Source of the DNA: Cohnella rhizoplanae
GTDB lineage: Bacteria; Bacillota; Bacilli; Paenibacillales; Paenibacillaceae
Assembly: GCF_948329515.1 (NCBI RefSeq)
Contig: NZ_CAOJCN010000023.1
Span: 19,293-83,292 of the forward strand
Length of the DNA: 64,000 nt
Direction of reading: 5' to 3'
Shown: one piece after another, positions 34,512 to 43,131 of the stretch
How the letters are laid out: each line of letters begins with the position of its first letter
Position numbering within the stretch: the stretch's first letter is position 1
The notes under the pieces: model-generated
Database searches by the model: none
Seen by the model: only the letters and a program-made list of their open reading frames with translations
What the model was told of the DNA's origin: nothing
Program-made: the position numbers and the translations under genes

Positions 34512-35336
34512 GTGCTATGGTACTTCCGCGGCATCGGCAAGCGCAAGATCGTCGAGTTCGTGCTGCTGGCCGCCTTCATTCTGTTTTTTGCCGGGCCGCT
34601 GCTTAATCTGGTCGTGCTCGCCTTCAGCGGGCAATGGGCGTATCCCGACCTGCTGCCCAACCAATGGTCGCTTAGATGGTGGCGCTTCGTCTTCCAGCAG
34701 GACGACGTTGTCCAGTCGATCGGCCTGTCGTTCCTCATCGCGTCCATCGTGACGGTACTGTCCATCGTCATCTGCATCCCCGCCGCTTATGCCTTCGCGC
34801 GCCTGCGGTTCCCGTTCAAGCGGATGTTCCTGTTCTCCTTTCTGCTGACGCATGCGTTCCCCAAGATGGGGCTGTACGTGTCCATCGCGGTGCTCTTCTA
34901 CAAGCTGGGGCTCATGGACACCTTGCTCGGCGTCATTCTGATCCACATGATCAATGTCCTTATGTTCATGACCTGGATCCCGACGGCCTCGTTCCGCAGC
35001 GTTCACGCCGCGCAGGAGGAATCCGCGCGCGACGTCGGCGCCTCGCCGTTCCGCGTGTTCCGCAGCATCACGCTGCCGATGGCCATGCCGGGCATCCTGG
35101 TCGCTTCGATCTTCACCTTCCTGAACTCGCTGGACGAGGCGCAGGGGACGTTCCTGGTCGGGATGCCCAATTACAAGACGATGCCCATCATCATGTATTC
35201 GATCATTACGGATTTTCCCAGCAGCGCGGGCGCCGTCTTCTCGATCATTCTCACGGCCCCGACGATCCTGCTGCTGCTCCTCTCGCAGCGCTTTGTGAGC
35301 GCGGACGTGATGTCGAGCGGATTTCAAGTCAAATAA
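34512..35336 (+). CDS. ABC permease (Fbp/Phn/Pot type), first
   Basis: A 274-residue inner-membrane permease with six spans and EAA loop EESARDVGASPFRVFRSITLP. It starts at GTG 34512, with AAGGGAGAG upstream. It groups by motif with permeases of the spermidine/iron/2-aminoethylphosphonate type rather than with sugar permeases. It pairs with the product of 37614-38453, although two genes separate them. Confidence 0.88.
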   Translation: MLWYFRGIGKRKIVEFVLLAAFILFFAGPLLNLVVLAFSGQWAYPDLLPNQWSLRWWRFVFQQDDVVQSIGLSFLIASIVTVLSIVICIPAAYAFARLRFPFKRMFLFSFLLTHAFPKMGLYVSIAVLFYKLGLMDTLLGVILIHMINVLMFMTWIPTASFRSVHAAQEESARDVGASPFRVFRSITLPMAMPGILVASIFTFLNSLDEAQGTFLVGMPNYKTMPIIMYSIITDFPSSAGAVFSIILTAPTILLLLLSQRFVSADVMSSGFQVK

Positions 35337-35366
35337 ACGGACAACGTCCGGCGTATGGAGGCGCTT

Positions 35367-36401
35367 ATGAGCATTCAGCTGTCGATTCGTGGCATGGCCA
35401 AGCGATACAAGACGGGCGAGGGCGTGTCGGATATTAACCTGGATGTGCGAAAGGGAGAGCTCATCACGCTGCTCGGTCCTTCCGGGTGCGGCAAGACGAC
35501 GGTGCTGCGGAGCATCGGCGGGTTCCTGAAGCCGGATGCGGGCGACATTCTGATCGAGGACCGTAGCGTCATCGCGCTGCCGCCCGAGAAGCGTCCGACG
35601 TCCATGGTGTTCCAGAGCTATAACCTGTGGCCCCACATGTCCGTGTACGATAACCTAGCCTTCGGCCTCCAGATCCGCAAGAAACCGAAAGCGGAGATCC
35701 GCGAGTCCATCGCCGACGTCCTGCGCCTGGTGCGTCTGCCGGGCGCCGAGAAGAAGTCGCCTGCGCAGCTGTCGGGCGGACAGCAGCAGCGCGTCGCCCT
35801 GGCGCGTTCCCTGCTGCTCAAGCCGGCGGTCCTGCTGCTGGACGAGCCCTTTTCCGCCCTGGATGCCAAGCTGAGGCACGAGATGCGGGAGGAGCTGCGC
35901 GAGATCCAGTCGCAGACCGGCCTGACGATGGTATTCGTAACCCACGATCAAGAGGAGGCGCTGTCGCTGTCCGACCGGATCGTCGTCATGAACCACGGAC
36001 GTATCGAGCAGATCGCGGCGCCGCAGAACATTTATAACGAGCCGGAGTCGCTGTATGTCGCGCAATTTATCGGTAAGATGAACTTTCTGGAGGGGGTGGT
36101 GGAGGCGGACGTCATCCGCGTGGGAGAGCTGGCCGTTCCGAATGCGAAGCGGCTCGCGGGTCCGGCGGCGGTCGTCGCGGTCAGGCCGGAGGATGTGAAC
36201 CTGGACAGCGGGATCAAGGAGGGGCTGCCCGGCGCCGTCAAGCAGATCATGGTGCTGGGGCATTATGCCGAAGTATCGGTCAATCTGGGCAAGCATGGAA
36301 TCATTCGTTCCTTCCAGTCGAAGGACGCGGCCCAAGCGCTGAGCCTCGGTCAGCATGTTCGGGTTTCTTTTGCCAAAGTGACTTCATTTCCAAAAGAGTA
36401 A
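35367..36401 (+). CDS. ABC ATPase (FbpC/PotA type)
   Basis: A 344-residue importer ATPase: Walker A GPSGCGKTT, Q-loop FQSYNLWPHM, signature LSGGQQQRVALARSL, Walker B LLLDEPFSALD, H-loop VTHDQEEAL, then a C-terminal regulatory OB-like domain (VVAVRPEDVNL). The start is ATG 35367, with GGAGG 5 bases upstream; ATG 35355 overlaps that site. Unlike the three sugar importers in this window, this system carries its own ATPase. Confidence 0.9.
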   Translation: MSIQLSIRGMAKRYKTGEGVSDINLDVRKGELITLLGPSGCGKTTVLRSIGGFLKPDAGDILIEDRSVIALPPEKRPTSMVFQSYNLWPHMSVYDNLAFGLQIRKKPKAEIRESIADVLRLVRLPGAEKKSPAQLSGGQQQRVALARSLLLKPAVLLLDEPFSALDAKLRHEMREELREIQSQTGLTMVFVTHDQEEALSLSDRIVVMNHGRIEQIAAPQNIYNEPESLYVAQFIGKMNFLEGVVEADVIRVGELAVPNAKRLAGPAAVVAVRPEDVNLDSGIKEGLPGAVKQIMVLGHYAEVSVNLGKHGIIRSFQSKDAAQALSLGQHVRVSFAKVTSFPKE

Positions 36402-36429
36402 GGAACCTATTCTAGGAGGATGATTAACG

Positions 36430-37617
36430 ATGTCTCGGATAAATACACGCTTTACCGCGCTTGGCGCCCTGGCGCTGACCTTCTCCATCCTGTCTGCCTG
36501 CGGCAGCGCCAACACCAACGCGAGCTCCGGCGGCTCGGCCTCCGCGCCCGCGCCTGCCTCCTCGTCCGCTTCCCCGTCCAAGGCCGACACGGTCAAGTTC
36601 GACTTCTATTTCTCCGGCTCCCAGAACGTCAAGGATCTGTGGGACACGCTCATCCCGATGTTCGAGGACCAGAATCCGAACGTCAAGGTCAACGCCGTCT
36701 ATATCCCGTCCGGCACCGACAATCAGACGTACAACAAAGTGCTGGCGGCCAAGAAGGCGGGCAAGGGCTCGGGCGGCATCGACCTGGTCGAGGACGGCAT
36801 CGTCACGGTGACCCAGGGTCAGGAAGACGACGTATGGGAAAAGCTGAGCGCGGGCAGCATCGCGAATCTGGCGAACGTCGACGCGCAGACGATGACGGAT
36901 GCCGGCAACATGGCCATTCCGTACCGCTCCTCGGCGGTCATCCTCGCCTACAACAGCGAGAAGGTGGCGACGCCGCCGAAGACGATGGACGAGCTGCTGG
37001 CCTGGATCAAGGCCAATCCGGAACGATTCGCCTACAACGATCCGTCGACCGGCGGCGCAGGCAGCTCGTTCGTGCAGACGGTCCTCTACAAGGACCTGCC
37101 TGCGGACGCGATCCACAGCAGCGACCCCGCGATCATGGAGCAGTGGAAGACAGGCTTTGACGAGCTGAAGGATCTGGGCAAGTATGTGTACGGCGAGGGC
37201 ATCTATCCGAAAAAGAACCAAGGCACGCTCGATCTGCTGAACAGCGGCGAAGTGGATATGATCCCGGCATGGTCCGACATGGTCCTGCAGCAGCTCGCGG
37301 CCGACCAGCTGCCCGCGTCGACCAAGATGGTCCAGATGACGCCCGGCTTCAACGGCGGTCCGACGTATCTCATGGTGAACAAGCAGTCCGAGAAGAAGGA
37401 CGCCGTCTACCAATTCCTGAACTACGTGCTGTCTCCGGAAGCGCAGACGGTCATCGTGGACAAGATGAACGGCTTCCCGGGGATCGAGGTCTCTCATCTG
37501 TCCCAAGAAGTGCAAGATAAGTTCAAAGGCGTCATCGAAGGCTTCCGCACCTTCAACCTGGGAGACCTGGGCACGGAGATCAATAAGCGCTGGCAAAGCG
37601 ATGTCGCTGCGCAATGA
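36430..37617 (+). CDS. ABC substrate-binding lipoprotein (family 1)
   Basis: A 395-residue lipoprotein with lipobox LSAC, a Ser/Ala/Pro-rich linker and a family 1 binding fold: VKFDFYFSGSQNVKDLWDTL (in part), YNKVLAAKKAG, and AIPYRSSAVILAYN, which usually follows the hinge. AGGAGG lies 10 bases before the ATG. The stop overlaps the next permease start (ATGA). The ligand is unknown. Homologous systems carry Fe(III), thiamine, spermidine or phosphonates, and the neighbouring hydrolases favour an organophosphate. Confidence 0.88.
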   Translation: MSRINTRFTALGALALTFSILSACGSANTNASSGGSASAPAPASSSASPSKADTVKFDFYFSGSQNVKDLWDTLIPMFEDQNPNVKVNAVYIPSGTDNQTYNKVLAAKKAGKGSGGIDLVEDGIVTVTQGQEDDVWEKLSAGSIANLANVDAQTMTDAGNMAIPYRSSAVILAYNSEKVATPPKTMDELLAWIKANPERFAYNDPSTGGAGSSFVQTVLYKDLPADAIHSSDPAIMEQWKTGFDELKDLGKYVYGEGIYPKKNQGTLDLLNSGEVDMIPAWSDMVLQQLAADQLPASTKMVQMTPGFNGGPTYLMVNKQSEKKDAVYQFLNYVLSPEAQTVIVDKMNGFPGIEVSHLSQEVQDKFKGVIEGFRTFNLGDLGTEINKRWQSDVAAQ

Positions 37618-38453
37618 TCAAAGGACGCAAGGAAGCGGTATTGGGGCTGATCATGGTCAGCCCCGCTTTTCTCCTCCTGCTGATCATCGTCGTGCTGCCG
37701 ATCGTCCAGACGTTCGTCGTCAGTCTGCATAGCGAGGATGGCGGGTACGACCTGAGCCGTTATGCCTTTCTGTTCACGGATCGTTTAATGCGGATGAACA
37801 TCGTGTTCACGCTCAAGGTCACGGTGATCTCCAGTCTGCTGGTGCTGCTGGTCAGCTACGCGATGGCCTTGTTCATGAGCTTCAGCTCCGGCAAGCTGGT
37901 GGACCTGATCCGCAAGACGTATATGATCCCGCTGTTCATCCCCGGCGTCATCGCGACCTACGGCCTTATCAATCTGCTGGGCAACCATGGCTGGCTGTCG
38001 CGTATGCTGCTGCCGCTCGGCATCGCGCTGCCGCGCCTGATCTTCGACGAGAAGGGGATCGTCATCGCGAACCTATGGTTCAACATCCCGTTCACGACGA
38101 TGCTGCTCACCTCCGCGCTGGCCGGCATTCCGGCCTCGGTCATCGAGAGCGCCAAGGACATCGGAGCGGGCAGGCTGAGCGTTTTCCTCCGCGTGATCTT
38201 TCCGTTGTCGTACAAAACGTTCCTCGTCGCGCTGACCTTCGTCTTCATGAGCGTCATCGGCTCGTTCACCGCGCCTTATCTGCTCGGTCCGAACTCGCCG
38301 CAGATGCTGGGCGTGTCGATGCAGCAGGTGTTCGGCATCTTCCGCGAGCAGGAGCAGGCCGCGGCGATGGCCGTCTTCACCTTCCTGCTGTGCTCCGTCC
38401 TCGGCTACTTCTACATCCGTTCGATGGCGAAGGACGAGGCGGCGCGGATGTGA
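37614..38453 (+). CDS. ABC permease (Fbp/Phn/Pot type), second
   Basis: A 279-residue permease with six spans and EAA loop IESAKDIGAGRLSVFLRVIFP (in part). It starts by ATGA overlap with the binding-protein gene and is the last gene of the operon, followed by a long terminator hairpin. It completes the importer with the products of 34512, 35367 and 36430. Confidence 0.88.
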   Translation: MIKGRKEAVLGLIMVSPAFLLLLIIVVLPIVQTFVVSLHSEDGGYDLSRYAFLFTDRLMRMNIVFTLKVTVISSLLVLLVSYAMALFMSFSSGKLVDLIRKTYMIPLFIPGVIATYGLINLLGNHGWLSRMLLPLGIALPRLIFDEKGIVIANLWFNIPFTTMLLTSALAGIPASVIESAKDIGAGRLSVFLRVIFPLSYKTFLVALTFVFMSVIGSFTAPYLLGPNSPQMLGVSMQQVFGIFREQEQAAAMAVFTFLLCSVLGYFYIRSMAKDEAARM

Positions 38454-38475
38454 GCTTCAGGTGCCGTAAGAGAGA

Positions 38476-38536
38476 AAAACCGCTGCTTTTGTAAATGTCG
38501 GAGAGAGATCTCCGATTTACGGAAGCGCGGTTTTTT
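38476..38536 (+). terminator. operon terminator
   Basis: Outer stem AAAACCGC / GCGGTTTT with a long interrupted inner stem (GTAAAT / ATTTAC, TCGGAGA / TCTCCGA) and a T run. Confidence 0.88.
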
Positions 38537-38547
38537 ATGCGCATAAA

Positions 38548-38607
38548 TTAGTTGCAATAACATTCTATTCGGCAAATACTTACGATTAGTTGCAATAGCA
38601 TCCTATT
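38548..38607. repeat. operator-like direct repeats before the MarR remnant
   Basis: TTAGTTGCAATA-x-CAT-x-CTATT occurs at 38548-38569 and again at 38586-38607, 38 bases apart, with three differences (two if only the 22 listed bases are compared strictly). The second copy forms part of an imperfect dyad (TTGCAATAG / CCTATTGAA). The position just before the MarR start suggests autoregulatory operators that have outlived the gene. Confidence 0.6.
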
Positions 38608-38625
38608 GAAGAGGGGGAACGGTCT

Positions 38626-39085
38626 TTGAGCGAACATCGGACATCTAACCTAGAGTCGAATGACAGCGCCGCTCCGGAATCGCACGGACAATATATCTCG
38701 GCCATCTACCGCCATATGCAGGTGCTGATCTCAGCCGAGCTGGCGCCGCACCGGATCGGACCCGGGCAGTATATTTTTCTCAGCCGTCCACGCAGAAGTC
38801 GCTCAGCCGGCAGCTGCTGATCGACAAGACGACGACGGCCAAGGCGATCGCCAAGCTGGAGGAAGAGGGCTACGTCGGAGGGAGGCCGATCCGGCCGACA
38901 ACCGGTATCATCTGCTTTTCTTGACCGATGCGGGGCATGAGGTCGTACCGAAGGTGCGGGAGGTGCTGGCGCGCGTGAAGAGCAAGACGCGAAGGGGCAT
39001 CGACGACAACGACTATGATCATCTATTAGGCATGCTGGGCATAGTGCTGCGCAATCTGACTGAAAAAGAGGAGACGGAAGAATGA
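38626..39085 (+). pseudogene. MarR-family regulator, frameshifted
   Basis: The 5' part (TTG 38626, GAGGGGG upstream) encodes QYISAIYRHMQVLISAELAP and stops at 38820. The winged-helix core continues in a second frame from about 38785 (STQKSLSRQLLIDKTTTAKA). The wing and C-terminal helices lie in a third frame from about 38875 (READPADNRYHLLFLTDAGHE in part) to the stop at 39085. At least two frameshifts, plus an apparent short deletion before the core, make a functional product unlikely. Confidence 0.82.
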
Positions 39086-39168
39086 GCGATCCTACGTCCA
39101 CGACGTTCGTCTATTGAGATCGCCCGCGCCACGAGTACGATCGGATGATCCGAAAGGAGAGGTAAACG
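39082..39168 (+). pseudogene. possible SRPBCC gene remnant
   Basis: An ATG overlapping the MarR stop begins MSDPTSTTFVY and then stops at 39117. This short sequence resembles the N-terminus of SRPBCC (AHSA1-like) proteins, which are often encoded next to small regulators in Paenibacillus. The rest is missing and the next VOC gene follows. The identification rests on eleven residues only. Confidence 0.35.
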
Positions 39169-39555
39169 ATGATAGCTGCTCCATTTATCGTGGTGGACCA
39201 TTGTCAGGACGAGATCAAGCACTATCAAAGCATATTCGGCGGCGAGATCGAGATTCTGCGCAGGCACGGGGAAGCGGTGCTCAATGCGGACCTGCATGTG
39301 GAGGGGGCAACCCTGAAGTTCGCGGATACGCTTGCGGCGAAGCCGGCTCGGATCGGCGACTATGTCCGGGTTTTTCTGAACATCGAGACGGAGGGCCGGT
39401 TCCGGGAGATCTACGACAAGCTGGCTGAAGGCGGGACCGTTCTTGTGGAGGTATACGCGGCCCCCTTTAACGGCCTGCTCGCCATCGTGACCGACCGGAA
39501 CGGCGTGTGCTGGGTGTTGTCTTATTACCGGCAGCGCGTAAACCATCCCTGTTAA
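39169..39555 (+). CDS. VOC-family protein, PhnB-like
   Basis: A 128-residue protein of the PhnB/YjdN-like VOC branch: start APFIVVDHCQDEIKHYQSIFGGE (in part), AVLNADLHVEGATLKFAD in the middle and NGVCWVLSY at the end. AAAGGAGAGG lies before the ATG. Enzymatic activity is unknown in this branch. It probably belonged to the same stress-type cluster as the decayed MarR gene. Confidence 0.8.
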   Translation: MIAAPFIVVDHCQDEIKHYQSIFGGEIEILRRHGEAVLNADLHVEGATLKFADTLAAKPARIGDYVRVFLNIETEGRFREIYDKLAEGGTVLVEVYAAPFNGLLAIVTDRNGVCWVLSYYRQRVNHPC

Positions 39556-39677
39556 TCGCTTACATCATGTTATTTATGACATAAATACTAACATTTACTT
39601 TTCATTACATTATACAGAACAAAGTTAATGTTATATTATGTTACATGAGGTAGATAACATGAGGGGGCATACGCGCT

Positions 39678-41057
39678 ATGGCCAAGAAATCATCGATCCT
39701 GAAAATCACGCTTCTCACGTCTCTACTTACCGCATCCTTGCTCCCCGCTCTCCAACCGTCGAGCGCCTCGGCAAGCGGCGCAACTCCGGATCTCGCGGGA
39801 ATCGCCGGCGTCGTACAACCGATTATCGACGACGCTTGGGCCAAGGGCATTCGCGTATCGGTCGGCATCGAGGACCTGAGCGGCGCCTACGGAGACGACG
39901 GCATCCTGCTGGGCAGAGACGATACCTACAAGCCCGCCAGCACCATTAAGATGGCGCTCGTCTCGACGCTTATGCAGCAAGTGGATCAAGGCGTTCTGAA
40001 GCTAAGCGACGCGGTCACCGTCGAGCCTTCCGACGTGGTGGGCGGTACGGGCTCGCTGCAGAAGGAGACCTTCCCGGAGGACGTGACGCTTGAGCGTCTG
40101 GCCCGGCTGATGATCACCCAATCGGATAACACGGCTACCAACGTGCTCATCGACGTCGTCGGACTAGATAAAGTCCAGGCGCTGCTAGATAAGCTCGATC
40201 TGAAGGTCATGCATCTGGGCCGCAAGATGTTCGCGGCCGCGCCGACGCCGGAGCAGGACAACTATATCAATGCCAAGGATCTGGCGACGCTCCTGGAGGA
40301 CATCTACGACGGCACGTTCTTGACCCCGGCCTCCCGGAACCAGATCATCGCCTGGATGGGCGCGCAAGAAGTGAATACGAAGTTCGGAGCGGCCCTGCCG
40401 GATGCGCCGATCGCTCACAAGACGGGGGAGAATGCGAACGTCACCCATGACGTCGGCTATTTTCTTCTCCCCGGCCGCGAGCTGGCGGTCAGCGTGATGA
40501 CGGAAGTAACGACGACGGATGACTTCGATGAAGCGCAGGAGCTGGGCAATCCGGTCGTCCAGGAGATCGCCAAGGCCGTCTACGGTCAAATGCTGGCGGA
40601 CAACGTGGCGGATGCCGGGAAGCTTGTGACGAGAGCCGAATTTACGTCCCTGCTCGCCCGCGAGCTTGGACTTAAGGCTTCAGAGGACGTGATGGCATTC
40701 ACGGATGTGGCGCCGGGCACGGCGTATTACGAGGAGATCCTGGCTGCCCGGGCGGCGGGTATCGTCAATGGCTTGCCCGACAACAGCTTCGGCGGCGGCT
40801 CGGTCATCACGAGAGCGGAGATGACGGCGATGTTTATTCGCGCATACGAGCTTGTGCACGGCAAGATCGACGCCGGCGATGCGGTGTCCTACAAGGATCA
40901 GTCGCAGCTCCCGGGCTGGGCCGAGGAATCCGTACGGAAGGCAACCGCTCTGCATAAGATAGGCGGTTATACGGACGGCACCTTCCGGCCCGTGACGCAG
41001 GCCAAGTATGCGGACGGCGTGAAGGTCGTCTCCGGACTGTGGACCGTATCCAAATAA
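39678..41057 (+). CDS. beta-lactamase-fold serine hydrolase with SLH domains
   Basis: A 459-residue secreted protein: signal peptide to about residue 33 (no lipobox), then a class A beta-lactamase-type domain with Ser88-x-x-Lys91 (PASTIK), Ser149-Asp-Asn (QSDN) and His-Lys-Thr-Gly 247-250. The C-terminal part from about residue 308 has two SLH modules and a partial third (TRAEFTSLLAREL, FTDVAP, ITRAEMTAMFIRAYE), which anchor proteins to cell-wall pyruvylated polymers. The omega-loop region reads LGRKMFAAAP and lacks the Glu166 that deacylates penicillin in true class A enzymes. It may be a cell-wall peptidase or a poor beta-lactamase. GAGGGGG lies before the ATG; the 122-base AT-rich upstream gap should contain its promoter. 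Confidence 0.88.
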   Translation: MAKKSSILKITLLTSLLTASLLPALQPSSASASGATPDLAGIAGVVQPIIDDAWAKGIRVSVGIEDLSGAYGDDGILLGRDDTYKPASTIKMALVSTLMQQVDQGVLKLSDAVTVEPSDVVGGTGSLQKETFPEDVTLERLARLMITQSDNTATNVLIDVVGLDKVQALLDKLDLKVMHLGRKMFAAAPTPEQDNYINAKDLATLLEDIYDGTFLTPASRNQIIAWMGAQEVNTKFGAALPDAPIAHKTGENANVTHDVGYFLLPGRELAVSVMTEVTTTDDFDEAQELGNPVVQEIAKAVYGQMLADNVADAGKLVTRAEFTSLLARELGLKASEDVMAFTDVAPGTAYYEEILAARAAGIVNGLPDNSFGGGSVITRAEMTAMFIRAYELVHGKIDAGDAVSYKDQSQLPGWAEESVRKATALHKIGGYTDGTFRPVTQAKYADGVKVVSGLWTVSK

Positions 41058-41099
41058 ACAACGATACACCGCTACGCTAATTCCCATGCGCTGACACGG

Positions 41100-41141
41100 A
41101 CAAAAGGCCGTAAGCCTGTTAATAGGCTTGCGGCCTTTTGT
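41100..41141. terminator. bidirectional terminator
   Basis: An 18-bp stem (ACAAAAGGCCGTAAGCCT against AGGCTTGCGGCCTTTTGT, one mismatch) with a 6-base loop, between convergent genes. Confidence 0.9.
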
Positions 41142-41178
41142 CGTTCGTGACGACAGCCGGATGACAAGCGGTTCTGCC

Positions 41179-41847
41179 TTACCCGCCTCCATCGGCGCGG
41201 TCGCGCGCCAGCCGGTCTATGGTGAGCCACAGGGACAGCAGCTGCAGCCACTCGAAGACGTTGACGGCGGCCGAGCTCTCGATCGGGAACGGGATCGCGC
41301 TGCCGGCGGCCATCAGGGCCGTGCCGGCGAACATCCAGGGCCAGCGCCGCCTGCGCCATACGAGGATGCCGGCGACGACGAGCGGGATGAGGATGAGGAG
41401 CACCATGATCGGCGGACCCGAGGATTCGACGGGCACGTACCGCAGCGCGCCGTACTCGCGGGATGGCGTCAGCTCGAGCCCGAGCGTCGACGTGAACAGC
41501 TCCAGCAGGATCAGCGCGGGCACGGCGATCCAGGCGATCAGGCGCGTCGCGGGCTTCAGCGCGAAGGGATGGCCCGCCCGGCCCGCGATGTCCCAGGCAA
41601 TCGGCGCGAGCAGCGGGGTCACGAAGGCATGCAGCCAGAATCGCGACAGGTTCAGACGCTCCAGCAATGTACCCTCTCCGATCGCCCTCCCTAAGGCGAC
41701 GATGCCATTGTCCCAGATGAGGCTGGCCGTTACGAGGAACAACAGATAGCGCGCTCCCATGTGGCGGTCCCGCAGTCCGATCCTTAAGCCGTAGACCAGC
41801 AGCACGGCATAGAGCGCGGCCAGTATCGCGTAGAGAAAAGTGTCCAT
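41179..41847 (-). CDS. multi-span membrane protein, unknown
   Basis: A 222-residue integral membrane protein with about six or seven hydrophobic segments and short loops. I do not recognise a family. Notable polar positions inside the membrane are WDNG near residue 45 and LHAFVTPLLAPIAWD near residue 73. A leftward monocistronic gene, convergent with the SLH protein and divergent from the quinone oxidoreductase-like gene. No function is proposed. Confidence 0.7.
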   Translation of the reverse strand: MDTFLYAILAALYAVLLVYGLRIGLRDRHMGARYLLFLVTASLIWDNGIVALGRAIGEGTLLERLNLSRFWLHAFVTPLLAPIAWDIAGRAGHPFALKPATRLIAWIAVPALILLELFTSTLGLELTPSREYGALRYVPVESSGPPIMVLLILIPLVVAGILVWRRRRWPWMFAGTALMAAGSAIPFPIESSAAVNVFEWLQLLSLWLTIDRLARDRADGGG

Positions 41848-41908
41848 AGCGGCCTCCTTTTCCGGAAATTCAGGGATTTACCGCTGATTTACCCGATTGC
41901 GGGCCGGC

Positions 41909-41945
41909 GCTAACCCCCGCGTCACGCGAAGCTAACCCCGCGTCA
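41909..41945. repeat. short direct repeat in a divergent gap
   Basis: GCTAACCCCCGCGTCA (41909) recurs as GCTAACCCCGCGTCA (41931), 22 bases apart, in the 209-bp gap between divergent genes 41847 and 42057. It could be a tandem protein-binding site for either gene. The rest of the gap is AT-rich near 41990-42030, probably promoter DNA for the gene at 42057. Confidence 0.5.
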
Positions 41946-42056
41946 TCGCAATCGGCGGCAAAGGGTTTACAACGTCTTCCCATTCGCATTAATGATATTA
42001 TCAAATAGATAATAACAAAGTGGTTATATCTTACGGTGGAGGAGGAGGGGATGACG

Positions 42057-43040
42057 ATGAAGGCTATGGTATATGAAAAGTACGGGCTGCCCGACGTCCT
42101 CCGAATCGAGGAGACGGAGATTCCGAAGCCGAAGGACGACGAGGTGCTGCTCGCGGTTCATGCTGCCTCGGTGAATTCATGGGACTGGGACCTGCTGCGC
42201 GGGAAGCCGTACATCAACCGGATCGGCGGGCTGCGCAAGCCCCGCTACCGCATTCTCGGCGCGGATGTCGCGGGGACCGTCGTGGCCGCCGGCGCCGCCG
42301 TCACGCGCTACCGGCCCGGAGACGAGGTGTTCGGCGACCTCTCCGGCTGCGGATGGGGCGGATTCGCGGAGTACGTATGCGCGCGCGAGACGGCCTTGAC
42401 GCCGAAGCCTGCAGGGCTGAGCTTCGAGCAGGCGGCGGCCATCCCCCAAGCGGCCGTGCTCGCCTTGCAGGGAATGCGCGATATCGGCAGGCTGGATAAA
42501 GGCTGCCGAGTGCTGATCAACGGGGCGGGCGGCGGCGTAGGCACGTTCGCCATTCAGTATGCCAAGTGGCTCGGGGCGGAGGTAACGGGCGTGGATCGCG
42601 GCGATAAGCTCGATCTGCTGCGCGACGTCGGGGCGGACCATGTCCTGGATTATGCGAGAGAAGACTTCGCAGCGAACGGACCGCGGTACGACTTGATCCT
42701 CGACGTCGTCGGCAACCGGTCCGCGGTCGAGGTCAGGCGCGCGCTGCGGCCGGGCGGCGCGTATGTCATGGTTGGCGGCTCTCTGCCCCGCATCCTCCAG
42801 ACGCTGCTCGCGGCGAAGCCAGCCGCATGGCTGGAGAAGAAAAACCTGGCGGTGCTCGTCCACAAGCCGAAGCACGAGGACCAGCTCGTCTGGAGTGACC
42901 TTGCCGAAGCGGGGCACGTCAAACCGGTCATCGACCGGCTGTATACGCTGAACGACGCGCCCCGGGCGCTAGCGTACTTTGGGGAAGGCCGCGTTCGGGG
43001 CAAGGTCGTCATCGCAATCCGGAGCACTCCGTCTTTCTAG
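42057..43040 (+). CDS. MDR-family NAD(P)-dependent oxidoreductase (quinone reductase-like)
   Basis: A 327-residue medium-chain dehydrogenase without the catalytic zinc ligands, as in zeta-crystallin-type quinone oxidoreductases. Residues about 1-125 form the GroES-like domain (VHAASVNSWDWDLLRG in part, GADVAGTVVAAG), followed by the Rossmann motif INGAGGGVGTFAIQ. It probably reduces quinones or enones with NADPH. ATG 42057 is chosen: AGGAGGGG ends at 42050, six bases before. A terminator overlaps its 3' end. Confidence 0.88.
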   Translation: MKAMVYEKYGLPDVLRIEETEIPKPKDDEVLLAVHAASVNSWDWDLLRGKPYINRIGGLRKPRYRILGADVAGTVVAAGAAVTRYRPGDEVFGDLSGCGWGGFAEYVCARETALTPKPAGLSFEQAAAIPQAAVLALQGMRDIGRLDKGCRVLINGAGGGVGTFAIQYAKWLGAEVTGVDRGDKLDLLRDVGADHVLDYAREDFAANGPRYDLILDVVGNRSAVEVRRALRPGGAYVMVGGSLPRILQTLLAAKPAAWLEKKNLAVLVHKPKHEDQLVWSDLAEAGHVKPVIDRLYTLNDAPRALAYFGEGRVRGKVVIAIRSTPSF

Positions 43041-43057
43041 GAGGCTCCGGATTTTTT
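43016..43057 (+). terminator. terminator overlapping the gene end
   Basis: AATCCGGAGC pairs with GCTCCGGATT, then a T run. The 5' arm lies inside the last codons of the oxidoreductase gene. The remaining 70 bases to 43131 show nothing else. Confidence 0.85.
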
Positions 43058-43131
43058 TCGGTTCGCCCGGGCGTCCGATCAACAGCCAAGTCAAGCGGGC
43101 CGCCCCTGCCGCAATTCGCGGAGAGTGGGGG

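Noticed and set aside
35355..35366. Earlier ATG for the FbpC/PotA-type ATPase
   Set aside because: It overlaps the GGAGG ribosome site that properly serves ATG 35367.
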